DNA of 7,137 bases from Acidimicrobiales bacterium (GCA_020439485.1 JAGQSP010000663.1:1-7137); one strand, 5' to 3'. Shown: positions 1-6,083, counted from the first letter of the stretch. A program made the numbers and translations. The notes: generated from the sequence alone by a model not told the origin.

Positions 1-16
1 GACCAGAGGGTAGAGA

Positions 17-33
17 AGAGGTCATCGACCTCT
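17..33. repeat. Perfect 7-bp inverted repeat (AGAGGTC-ATC-GACCTCT)
   Basis: Arms at 17-23 and 27-33 are exact reverse complements around a 3-base centre, and the repeat ends 17 bases before the GTG of the first gene. It could be an operator or a small RNA hairpin. No T-run follows, so it does not look like an intrinsic terminator. A frame entering from the left edge stops at TGA 33-35, so the repeat could instead lie in the last codons of an upstream plus-strand gene (that frame would end in EEVIDL). The window edge prevents a decision. Confidence 0.4.
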
Positions 34-41
34 GACCGAAC

Positions 42-45
42 GGAG
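42..45 (+). promoter_or_regulatory. Ribosome binding site (GGAG) for the MDMPI-family gene
   Basis: GGAG lies 5 nt before the GTG at 51 and supports that start. There is no TA-N3-T hexamer 6-8 nt before this GTG, unlike several genes further on, so this message probably has a leader or is co-transcribed with something upstream. Confidence 0.6.
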
Positions 46-50
46 TTCTA

Positions 51-758
51 GTGGGTGATGTAGTTGACGACCGGCGAGATTGGCAGGGGTACGTCGAGTT
101 GCGCGATCGCTTCATCGACTTCGTTGGTGGGCTCGACAACCGGTCTCTGTCGACGATCGTGCCGATGTGCCCGGCCTGGTCGGTTGCCGATGTCGTGGCG
201 CACGTTTGCGGCCTGAATGCCGATCTGGTCGGCGGCCTCCGCACCGATCTGGGTTCCGACGAACGCACCGGCTACAACGTCGAGCTGCGTCGGGGTGTAT
301 CGGTCGGTGAGGTCTGTCGCGAGTGGGTCGGCTACGAGGACGAGGTTCGTTCGGTGCTGATGACACTTCCGACCATGTCTGGTCGGCTGGCTGCCGACCT
401 GTTGGTGCATCTGCACGACATCCAGCAAGCGCTGGGGTTGGCCATCGACCGGCAAGATGCTGCGCTGGTGTCGACCGCCGCGGTGTACGCCCGGCGCTGT
501 GTGGATGGTGTGGGCGAGGTGTTGGGCCAGTCGATCGCCCTCGAGATCGAAGGGGTGGGCACGTGGCGACCACGAGAAGACCTGACCGCATCGGGCGTTT
601 CGCTTCATGCCAGCGCGTTCGACTTCGTCCGTTCCTACAGCGGGCGGCGCAGTCGGGCACAGGTCGAGGCGCTCGACTGGCAGGGTGACCCTGGCGAGAT
701 CCTCGACAAGGCGTGGAGCCCCTATGGCGGGTTCCAGCCCGAGGACGTGGTCGACTAG
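51..758 (+). CDS. Mycothiol-dependent maleylpyruvate isomerase family protein (DinB-like fold)
   Basis: 235 residues. The N-terminal four-helix metal-binding domain (about residues 10-135) shows two family signatures: CPAWSVADVVAH at 40-51 and DLLVHLHDIQQALG at 116-129. The C-terminal part has the usual GRRS...QVEALDWQGD stretch near 200-215. In the characterised Corynebacterium enzyme the metal is held by His, Glu and His with Glu-x3-His spacing (recalled). Here H51, D116 and H120 occupy those positions, so the Glu is an Asp. Members use mycothiol as cofactor or as conjugation substrate, or have unknown reactions, so the fold is much surer than the reaction. The GTG start is chosen because GGAG (42-45) lies 5 nt upstream. 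The stop TAG overlaps the stop of the convergent hydrolase gene. It is probably cytosolic, with no signal peptide or membrane segment. Confidence 0.87.
   Translation: MGDVVDDRRDWQGYVELRDRFIDFVGGLDNRSLSTIVPMCPAWSVADVVAHVCGLNADLVGGLRTDLGSDERTGYNVELRRGVSVGEVCREWVGYEDEVRSVLMTLPTMSGRLAADLLVHLHDIQQALGLAIDRQDAALVSTAAVYARRCVDGVGEVLGQSIALEIEGVGTWRPREDLTASGVSLHASAFDFVRSYSGRRSRAQVEALDWQGDPGEILDKAWSPYGGFQPEDVVD
755..758. other. Shared CTAG: overlapping stop codons of two convergent genes
   Basis: TAG at 756-758 ends the plus-strand MDMPI-family gene. TAG read on the minus strand (757-755) ends the hydrolase. The two coding regions therefore overlap by 4 bases tail to tail, and no separate terminator lies between them. 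Confidence 0.85.
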
Positions 759-1693
759 AGCCGGGTCAGGAACTCGTCGATGGCCTGATTGAGGGCTTCG
801 GGCTGGTCGTACTGAACCATGTGCCCGGCCGCCGGGATCACCACCTCGTAGGCGTTGGCGAAGTTCGCCATCCGCTGCGCGTGGGCGGCGTCGGAGTATC
901 TGACGGCTCCGGCCGACGGTCCTTGCGACCAGAAGCGTGCCCAGGCGTCGCCACCGTTCACCACCAACACCGGGCAGTCGATCGAGCGCCACCTCTGGTA
1001 GGCGCGTTCCTGGTCGTGTCCGGCGAGCCAGTCGCGGGTGGCGGGGTCGAACAGCCATTCGTGGGCGCCGTTGTCGAGCACGCGCGTCGAGCGCTCGACC
1101 AGGTGCAGCGCCCGATCGGGTGACAGTCCGGGGTGGCCGGCTCTGAAGCGCTCGACCGCGGCATCGAGGTCGTCGAAGGTTCGGCTGCGATAGGGCTGGC
1201 GCATCAGGTCGGCGACCCGGCGGGCCCATGCGAGTTGGGCCTGGTCGTCGGTCAGCTCGACTCCTGCGCTCGGCCGTCTGGAGTCGACCGGTGGGCCCAT
1301 TCCTTCGACCAGAACCAGAGCGCGGGCCACCGCGGGGTAGATCCCGCAGAACTGCGACGAAACCTGCCCGCCAAGCGAGTGGCCGACGATGATCGGGTCG
1401 GTCAGGTCCAGAGCGTCGATGGCACCGGCCAGGTCCGCGACCATCTGCAACACCGCGTAACCGCCCCGATCGCTCAGGCCGTGGCCGCGCAGGTCGAGGC
1501 TGAGCACCCGATATCGATCGCCGAATTCGAGCGCGATCGAATGCATGCTCCACGCCGAGTCGGCCTGGCCGTGAAGCGTGAGGATGGTTCCCAGCGGCGC
1601 TCTGTTGTTCAGCAAATCCGAATAGTCCAGGTGGTTCAGGGTCAGCGCACCGACGTCGATCCGGTGCTGGCGGGGTTCGAAGCGGTTGGGCAC
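755..1693 (-). CDS. Alpha/beta hydrolase fold protein
   Basis: 312 residues from the GTG at 1693-1691. The fold is clear: oxyanion-hole HG at 41-42 (LTLHGQADSAW), the DLRGHGLSD strand-turn at 67-75, the nucleophile elbow GHSLGG at 104-109 with Ser106 as likely nucleophile, and AAGHMVQYDQP near the C-terminus with His291 as likely catalytic base. Asp249 (VVNGGDA) is the best candidate for the acid. The region between about 120 and 235 is the helical cap. The substrate cannot be read from sequence; esterase, lactonase or C-C hydrolase roles are all possible. There is no signal peptide, so it is probably cytosolic. The start is a choice: GTG 1693 sits 7 nt after a TACGAT hexamer, the pattern of a leaderless message. 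The alternative ATG at 1726 would add 11 residues and has only GAAGGGG touching the start codon. The reading frame stays open far upstream, but there it is antisense to the thioesterase. Confidence 0.88.
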   Translation of the reverse strand: MPNRFEPRQHRIDVGALTLNHLDYSDLLNNRAPLGTILTLHGQADSAWSMHSIALEFGDRYRVLSLDLRGHGLSDRGGYAVLQMVADLAGAIDALDLTDPIIVGHSLGGQVSSQFCGIYPAVARALVLVEGMGPPVDSRRPSAGVELTDDQAQLAWARRVADLMRQPYRSRTFDDLDAAVERFRAGHPGLSPDRALHLVERSTRVLDNGAHEWLFDPATRDWLAGHDQERAYQRWRSIDCPVLVVNGGDAWARFWSQGPSAGAVRYSDAAHAQRMANFANAYEVVIPAAGHMVQYDQPEALNQAIDEFLTRL

Positions 1694-1700
1694 GGCGGCG

Positions 1701-1706
1701 ATCGTA
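1701..1706 (-). promoter_or_regulatory. Putative -10 hexamer TACGAT for a leaderless hydrolase message
   Basis: On the minus strand TACGAT fits the actinobacterial -10 consensus TA-N3-T and is followed by 7 nt (CGCCGCC) and then GTG at 1693. That places the expected transcription start on the start codon itself. No clear -35 box is visible. Confidence 0.5.
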
Positions 1707-1741
1707 CGCGACCGGGCTGCGGGCATCCCCTTCGCAGGTGG

Positions 1742-1747
1742 CAAGAT
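1742..1747 (+). promoter_or_regulatory. Possible -10 hexamer CAAGAT for the thioesterase gene
   Basis: CAAGAT matches TA-N3-T except at its first base and ends 6 nt before the GTG at 1754. A weak AGGTGG (1736-1741) is an alternative ribosome binding site, but 12 nt is a long spacing. The evidence is weaker than for the other hexamers. Confidence 0.3.
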
Positions 1748-1753
1748 CGTGGA

Positions 1754-2164
1754 GTGGCGTTCAGTTCGCGTTTCCGCAACTCGATCAGGGTCAGGTACGG
1801 CGAGGTCGACCAGCAGGGTGTGGTGTTCAACGCCCACTACATGGCCTACATCGACGACACCCTCGAGCACTTCATGAGCACCCTCGGAGATCTGCGCGAT
1901 CTGGGCTGGGACATGATGATGAAGAAGATCGACATCGAGTGGCAGGGGTCGGCAGGCAACGGTGACGTGGTCGACGTCGACGTCGCCGCGGTCAGGTGGG
2001 GCAACACGTCGTTCGAGCTGGGCTACGCGGGCAGCGTCGAGGGCCGGCCTGTATTCACCTCGACGGTGCTCTATGTCTCGGTGCAGCTGGGCACCACCCA
2101 GACCATGCCCACGCCGGTAGAGGTGGTCGAGGCGTTCGGCCCCGCCGTCGATCGTCCCAGTTGA
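1754..2164 (+). CDS. Hotdog-fold acyl-CoA thioesterase (4HBT/YbgC-like)
   Basis: 136 residues, the normal size for a single-domain 4-hydroxybenzoyl-CoA thioesterase/YbgC-type protein. The family signature is at the N-terminus, RVRYGEVDQQGVVFNAHY at residues 12-29, where Asp19 is the likely catalytic acid and the following GVVFNAHY begins the central hotdog helix. A mixed beta-sheet follows (IEWQGSAGNGDVVDVDV, FTSTVLYVSVQL). Such enzymes hydrolyse acyl-CoA thioesters in the cytosol as dimers or tetramers. The acyl chain cannot be predicted. The GTG at 1754 is the natural start because the homologous region begins about ten residues later and upstream codons are antisense to the hydrolase gene. 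It is divergent from the hydrolase; a shared metabolic role is possible but unproven. The stop TGA is followed 38 bases later by the mpg start. Confidence 0.88.
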   Translation: MAFSSRFRNSIRVRYGEVDQQGVVFNAHYMAYIDDTLEHFMSTLGDLRDLGWDMMMKKIDIEWQGSAGNGDVVDVDVAAVRWGNTSFELGYAGSVEGRPVFTSTVLYVSVQLGTTQTMPTPVEVVEAFGPAVDRPS

Positions 2165-2187
2165 AACCGGGAGACACGTCGGCATCC

Positions 2188-2193
2188 GAGGGG
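2188..2193 (+). promoter_or_regulatory. mpg: Ribosome binding site (GAGGGG) supporting the TTG start of mpg
   Basis: GAGGGG ends 9 nt before TTG 2203. It is 18 nt from the in-frame GTG at 2212, and it lies downstream of the TTG at 2161 that overlaps the thioesterase stop. It therefore favours 2203 among the three candidates. Confidence 0.45.
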
Positions 2194-2202
2194 CGACCAG
2201 GT

Positions 2203-2772
2203 TTGAACCCGGTGCCACTCGCAGACCTGGCCGGCGACGCGCTGGATGTCGCACCGCTTTTGCTGAACAAGATCATCCGATGCGGCGCAGCATCGGGACG
2301 CATCGTCGAGGTCGAGGCATACCGCGGCGCCGACGATCCCGGATCGCATGCATTCAGGGGGCGAACCCCTCGCACCGAGGTGATGTTCGGCCCCGCCGGT
2401 TTCGCCTACGTCTATTTCACCTATGGCATGCATTGGTGCCTGAACGTGGTCGTGGGCCAGCAGGGGACCGCCTCCGCGGTGCTCATCAGGGCCCTATCTC
2501 CAATAGAGGGCGTAGAGCTCATGTGGCAGCGTCGCCCCAAGGCCAAGCGCGAGCGCGACCTGTGCAGCGGCCCTGCGAAGCTGTGTCAGGCCCTGGGGGT
2601 CGACGGTGCGCTCGACGGCCATGACCTGTCGGTGCCGCCACTGGAGTTGCTCGACGACGGCCTGCCCGCTCCTCGAGAGCCGGTCGTCACCACCCGCATC
2701 GGTCTGACACGCGGGGCCGAGCTGCCCTGGCGGTGGTATGTGGACGGCGATCCGAACGTGAGCCGCGCCTGA
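2203..2772 (+). CDS. mpg: 3-methyladenine DNA glycosylase, Mpg/AAG family
   Basis: 189 residues from TTG 2203, a normal length for bacterial members. The enzyme cuts the N-glycosidic bond of alkylated purines (3-methyladenine, 7-methylguanine, hypoxanthine), starting base excision repair. It is monofunctional and cytosolic. The active site matches human AAG position for position: general-base Glu38 (human E125) and Tyr40 (Y127) in GRIVEVEAY, His49 (H136) in SHAFRG, Tyr71 (Y159) and intercalating Tyr74 (Y162) in YVYFTYGM, and Asn81 (N169) in CLNVV. The TPRTEVMFGPAG turn and LIRALSPIEG are also typical. The start is uncertain: GTG 2212 would remove three residues, and TTG 2161 would add 14 and overlap the thioesterase stop. 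The nearby tyrS recalls the mpg-tyrS neighbourhood of M. tuberculosis. Confidence 0.95.
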   Translation: MNPVPLADLAGDALDVAPLLLNKIIRCGAASGRIVEVEAYRGADDPGSHAFRGRTPRTEVMFGPAGFAYVYFTYGMHWCLNVVVGQQGTASAVLIRALSPIEGVELMWQRRPKAKRERDLCSGPAKLCQALGVDGALDGHDLSVPPLELLDDGLPAPREPVVTTRIGLTRGAELPWRWYVDGDPNVSRA

Positions 2773-2787
2773 CCCGCGGGTGGGCGT

Positions 2788-2793
2788 TAGGTT
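2788..2793 (+). promoter_or_regulatory. Putative -10 hexamer TAGGTT for the Nudix gene
   Basis: TAGGTT fits TA-N3-T and is separated by 8 nt from the GTG at 2802, with no Shine-Dalgarno sequence between. This is the arrangement of a leaderless actinobacterial message. The 10-bp palindrome ACCCGCGGGT (2772-2781) lies just upstream, overlapping the last base of the mpg stop codon. A palindrome this short is expected several times by chance in 7 kb. Confidence 0.5.
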
Positions 2794-2801
2794 GGTCGAC
2801 C

Positions 2802-3440
2802 GTGGATTTCGAAACCGCACCCGAAGGGCCGCGCTGGGCCTCCCTGGAACAACTCCAGTCCGAGTCGCATCTGGAGACCGCACGTGGCCTGGTGCACGAC
2901 CTGGAGGCGGCCTGCGACGACTCGGCGCGGTATCGCGCCGAGGTTCTCGAGTTCATCGACTCGCACCCCGACGCGTTGCACCGCACCTGCGTGACGGGCC
3001 ATCTGACGGGGTCGGCTTGGGTAGTAGACAGCACGGGCGAACACGGGCTGGTGCTGTTCCACTCGAAGATCCAGCGCTGGTTGCAGCCCGGGGGTCACGC
3101 TGACGGCGAGGCCAACCTGGCCCGTGTCGCGCTGCTGGAGGCATCAGAGGAATCCGGAATCGAGGGGTTGCGGGTGTGGACCCAGCCCGTCGACGTCGAC
3201 ATCCACCTGTTCGTCAACCGCAAGTCTTCCGAGCCCGACCACCTGCACCTGGACCTTCGCTTCATAGTGCAGGCCCCTGCCGGGTCGGTCGTCAGCGGCA
3301 ACCACGAGTCCGAAGAGCTGCGCTGGGTGACCTCTGGTCAGCTCGACTCGCCCGAGCTCGCTCTCGATGCCAGCACCAAGCGCCTGGCCCATCGAGGCTT
3401 CGAGCTGATGCGCCGTCAGTCGGCTGGGGCCAGAGGGTAA
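2802..3440 (+). CDS. Nudix hydrolase
   Basis: 212 residues. The stretch WLQPGGHADGEANLARVA (93-110) followed by LLEASEESGI (111-120) is the Nudix box in the actinobacterial GGHADG(D/E) style. E113, E116 and E117 supply the metal-binding glutamates of REUxEExGU. The Arg of that motif is Leu112, and the early Glu of the Gx5E part is displaced by one position (E103). An N-terminal helical extension of about 60 residues precedes the domain. Family members hydrolyse nucleoside-diphosphate-linked compounds in the cytosol; the substrate here is unknown. The GTG at 2802 is chosen because it follows a TAGGTT hexamer by 8 nt. The open frame continues upstream into mpg, but that part is antisense-like noise. 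It follows mpg by 29 bp. Pairing a repair glycosylase with a possible nucleotide-pool enzyme is suggestive, nothing more. Confidence 0.9.
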   Translation: MDFETAPEGPRWASLEQLQSESHLETARGLVHDLEAACDDSARYRAEVLEFIDSHPDALHRTCVTGHLTGSAWVVDSTGEHGLVLFHSKIQRWLQPGGHADGEANLARVALLEASEESGIEGLRVWTQPVDVDIHLFVNRKSSEPDHLHLDLRFIVQAPAGSVVSGNHESEELRWVTSGQLDSPELALDASTKRLAHRGFELMRRQSAGARG

Positions 3441-3443
3441 GTT
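3438..3443 (+). promoter_or_regulatory. Putative -10 hexamer TAAGTT overlapping the Nudix stop codon
   Basis: TAAGTT fits TA-N3-T, and its first three bases are the TAA stop of the Nudix gene. It lies 8 nt before the GTG at 3452, the same geometry as TAGGTT at 2788, with no Shine-Dalgarno sequence between. It may give the small membrane protein gene its own leaderless message. Confidence 0.45.
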
Positions 3444-3451
3444 TCACCGTC

Positions 3452-3709
3452 GTGGAGCAGTTCCAGGCGATCCTTCTTCGCTTCCTAGAGTGGGCCGTGG
3501 GCCTGGCGGCCGGGCTCGTGGTCGGCTGGTTCTTCTTCTGGCTGGCACCCGGGCTCATGTGGCCCCCCGCCGTGGGTCTGGTTTGCCTGGTCGCGGGCGG
3601 CAAGCTGATCTTCGAAGGGGTGTTCCCCGGGTTCGGCTACGGGTTGGCGATCTCGTCGATGATCAGCCTCGGGTACTTCGTTTCGTACTACCTGGGCGTC
3701 GGCATCTAG
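3452..3709 (+). CDS. Small integral membrane protein of unknown function
   Basis: 85 residues, family not recognised. After a short amphipathic start (MEQFQAILLRFLEW) there are three hydrophobic stretches: about 14-32 (AVGLAAGLVVGWFFFWLA), about 39-57 and about 64-83 (LAISSMISLGYFVSYYLG). They are separated by PGLMWPP and FEGVFPGFGYG turns. Glycine and aromatic residues are abundant and charged residues are very few (Arg10, Glu13, Lys51, Glu55). The coding case is good because the protein is coherently hydrophobic, begins 11 bp after the Nudix gene and ends 7 bp before the convergent PBP gene. The GTG at 3452 is the chosen start; the open frame upstream overlaps the Nudix gene. No function can be inferred, and being next to a cell-wall synthase gene on the other strand is weak evidence. 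Confidence 0.8.
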   Translation: MEQFQAILLRFLEWAVGLAAGLVVGWFFFWLAPGLMWPPAVGLVCLVAGGKLIFEGVFPGFGYGLAISSMISLGYFVSYYLGVGI

Positions 3710-3716
3710 CCGTGTG

Positions 3717-6083
3717 TCACAGCGCTGGGTTTGCCCAGATCGTCACGGTCTGGCCGGGTTCCAGCGGCGAGTGCGTTCCGGGGTCGACCTTCCACACCTG
3801 GCCGGCGCGGATCTCTGCGGCCTCGGGGTTGTCCTCGGCCTCGACCACTATTTCGACCTCGTAGCCTGCGCCCAGCACCATCGCGGTCGCGGCCTCGACT
3901 CCTTCGCCCAACACGTCGGGCACCCTGCGGACCTTCTGCCCGTTGGCGACATACAGCACGACCTCGCTGCCCGACGGCACGATCGACTCGCCGGAAGGTT
4001 TCATCGACGCGACGACTCCGGGCGGATACTGGTCGTCGGGCACCGACTCGGTCGAGACCACGAACCCGGCGCGGGTCAAGATGTCGCTGGCCAGGTCACT
4101 GCGCATGCCTACGACGTCGCTCACCAGCTCACCCGGTGCTACGACCTCGTCGGCTGCGGCCGCGTCGTCGCCTGCATCGACCCGGTCTTGGGAGTCGCCG
4201 GCACTGTCGTCGGCGGATGGTTCGTCTTCGATCGGGTCGCCCAGCTCGAAGTCGCTTGCGGGCGTTTCGGCCAGAGCCGAGGTCATGAACATCTGCCACA
4301 CTTCCGCGGGCCAGGTGCCGCCGGTGACTCGTATGCGAGTGGTTGGCGGCACCATCGGAACCTGCCCTTCGGCGAACCCGACCCACACGCTGGTCACCAG
4401 CTCGGGCGTGTAGCCGACGAACCAGGCATCGGCCCAGTTCTGGCCGGTTCCGGTCTTGCCGGCCGCGGGCCGCCCGATGCGGGCCCTGACTCCCGTGCCT
4501 CGCGAGATCACCTGCTGCAGCACCTGTGTCACCTGGTCCGCGGTTTCGCGTTCGAGCACTCGCAGGGGAGAGGGAGCGTGCTGATAGATGACCTCGCCGT
4601 CAGGACCGAGCACCCTGGTAACGAACACCGGGTCGTTGTGGACGCCACGGTTTGCGAACGACGAGTAGGCCGATGCCATGTCCAGCGGGCTGACGTCGTT
4701 GGCGCCCAACACCGCCGACGGCACGGCCATCAACGGCGAGTCGATACCGATGCCGGCTGCCACCCGCACCGCGTCGGCCGCGCCGACGTCCATCACCAGT
4801 TGCGCGTAGGCCGTGTTGTACGAGTTCACGGTTGCGTCGACCAGGTCGACCACGCCACCCTCGGTGCCGCCGTAGTTCTCGACCTCCCAGGTGCCGCCCG
4901 TGACCTCGATGTCCATGTGGGCAGGAGCGCTGTAGCGGGTGGACAGTTCCATGCCCTCTTCCAGCGCGGCCGCCAGCACGATTGGCTTGAACGACGAACC
5001 CGATGGCCTCTGCCCTTGCGTGGCCAGGTTGAACTTCGACTGTGGGCCGCCGTCAAAGAAGTCGCGGCCGCCCACCATCGCCTTCACCTGACCGGTCGCT
5101 GGGTCCATCGCCACCAGCGCGCCGTCCGGGTCGTCGAATGGGTCCACCAGAACCCGCTCCATCGATGCTTCGGCCAGCGCCTGGAGACGCAGGTCGAGGG
5201 TGGTCTCGATGGTCAGGCCGCCGGTGAACAGCAGCCGGGCGCGTTCTTCATAGGTTCGCCCGAACGCCGGGTGTTCGAGGATGAATCGCTTGACCTCCTC
5301 GACGAAATAGGCGCCGTCGTAGGTCGACTCGGGATCTGGGGTGGCCAGCACGATGTCGGTCTGGGCCAGTTGCTCGGCCTCGTCGGCGCTGATGTAGCCC
5401 TCGTCGGCCATGGCGTCGAGCACGAACGTCCGTCGCTCGATGGCGCCCTCTGCGTTCACGAACGGGTCGTAGGTCGAAGGCGCCTTGATCAGGCCGGCCA
5501 GAAGTGCGCCCTGGGCGATGTCGAGGTCGGCGGCGGGTATACCGAAGTAGATCTGTGCGGCAGCCTCGATGCCGTAGGCGCCAGCGCCGAAGTAGATCGT
5601 GTTCAGATACGACTCGAGGATCTCTTCTTTCGTGAACTGGCGCTCTACCTGAATCGCCAGCGACGCTTCTTCGATCTTGCGGTCGAGTGTGCGGTCGCTG
5701 CCGATGATGGCGTTCTTCACGAACTGCTGTGTGATCGTCGAACCACCTTCGACCACGGCGCCCTCGTCGACGTTTCGGCGCAGAGCTCGCAGGATGCCGC
5801 GCACGTCGATGCCGATGTGGGTCCAAAAGCGCCGATCCTCGGCGGCGACAATGGCGTTCTGGACGTGCTCGGGCACTTCGTCGAGTGTTATCTCGGTGCG
5901 GTTCTCGCCCGCGTGCAGCGTCGTCAGCTCGGTGCCGTTGGCCGCCAGGATCGTCGAGGCTTCGCTGTTGGGCGGGATGCTCGCATGCAGCTCGGGTGTC
6001 GTATAGGCACAACCGGCGGCCAGCATCGACAACGCCGCGACTGCGGCCACCACTCTCGACCTGGTTGCTGCGGCCGCGTTCAC
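3717..6083 (-). CDS. Bifunctional class A penicillin-binding protein with two PASTA domains and a lipobox
   Basis: 788 residues. The protein makes peptidoglycan outside the membrane: the glycosyltransferase polymerises lipid II and the transpeptidase cross-links stem peptides. The GT51 domain (about 55-230) has EDRRFWTHIG at 82-91 with catalytic Glu82, GGSTITQQ at 113-120, and the RKIEE...YLNTIYFG segment. The penicillin-binding domain (about 310-605) has SSFK at 363-366 (nucleophile Ser363), SYN at 421-423 and KTGTG at 543-547. An acidic linker (about 609-648) leads to two PASTA domains (about 650-714 and 717-786). The domain order recalls mycobacterial PonA2. The N-terminus has RSR and then only 13 apolar residues ending in LAAGC (Cys25), which looks like a lipoprotein signal peptide instead of the usual long membrane anchor. 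The GTG start is secured by AGGAGG 6 nt upstream. Confidence 0.97.
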   Translation of the reverse strand: MNAAAATRSRVVAAVAALSMLAAGCAYTTPELHASIPPNSEASTILAANGTELTTLHAGENRTEITLDEVPEHVQNAIVAAEDRRFWTHIGIDVRGILRALRRNVDEGAVVEGGSTITQQFVKNAIIGSDRTLDRKIEEASLAIQVERQFTKEEILESYLNTIYFGAGAYGIEAAAQIYFGIPAADLDIAQGALLAGLIKAPSTYDPFVNAEGAIERRTFVLDAMADEGYISADEAEQLAQTDIVLATPDPESTYDGAYFVEEVKRFILEHPAFGRTYEERARLLFTGGLTIETTLDLRLQALAEASMERVLVDPFDDPDGALVAMDPATGQVKAMVGGRDFFDGGPQSKFNLATQGQRPSGSSFKPIVLAAALEEGMELSTRYSAPAHMDIEVTGGTWEVENYGGTEGGVVDLVDATVNSYNTAYAQLVMDVGAADAVRVAAGIGIDSPLMAVPSAVLGANDVSPLDMASAYSSFANRGVHNDPVFVTRVLGPDGEVIYQHAPSPLRVLERETADQVTQVLQQVISRGTGVRARIGRPAAGKTGTGQNWADAWFVGYTPELVTSVWVGFAEGQVPMVPPTTRIRVTGGTWPAEVWQMFMTSALAETPASDFELGDPIEDEPSADDSAGDSQDRVDAGDDAAAADEVVAPGELVSDVVGMRSDLASDILTRAGFVVSTESVPDDQYPPGVVASMKPSGESIVPSGSEVVLYVANGQKVRRVPDVLGEGVEAATAMVLGAGYEVEIVVEAEDNPEAAEIRAGQVWKVDPGTHSPLEPGQTVTIWANPAL
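3725..3738. other. Short hairpin CTGGG-TTTG-CCCAG at the tail-to-tail junction
   Basis: A perfect 5-bp stem with a 4-base loop lies 16 bases past the stop of the small membrane protein gene and inside the last codons of the PBP gene. No T-run follows on either strand, so it is at best a weak pause or 3'-end structure. It is the only hairpin I see at this convergent junction. Confidence 0.25.

Noticed and set aside
48..1553. A 501-codon open frame on the minus strand across the first gene and the hydrolase
   Set aside because: It has an Arg/Pro-rich composition with no recognisable domain, and overlaps two genes with clear family motifs in other frames.
1133..1753. N-terminal extension of the thioesterase frame back to 1133
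   Set aside because: It is antisense to the hydrolase, and a hotdog thioesterase of this type needs only about 135 residues.
1694..2254. N-terminal extension of the hydrolase frame up to 2254
   Set aside because: The extension is antisense to the thioesterase and has no hydrolase homology. The fold begins just after the GTG at 1693.
2772..2781. 10-bp palindrome ACCCGCGGGT between mpg and the Nudix gene as an operator
   Set aside because: A 10-bp palindrome is expected several times by chance in 7 kb of GC-rich DNA, and nothing else supports it.
3710..3745. Intrinsic terminator between the membrane protein and PBP genes
   Set aside because: The hairpin at 3725-3738 has only 5 bp and no T-run on either side.
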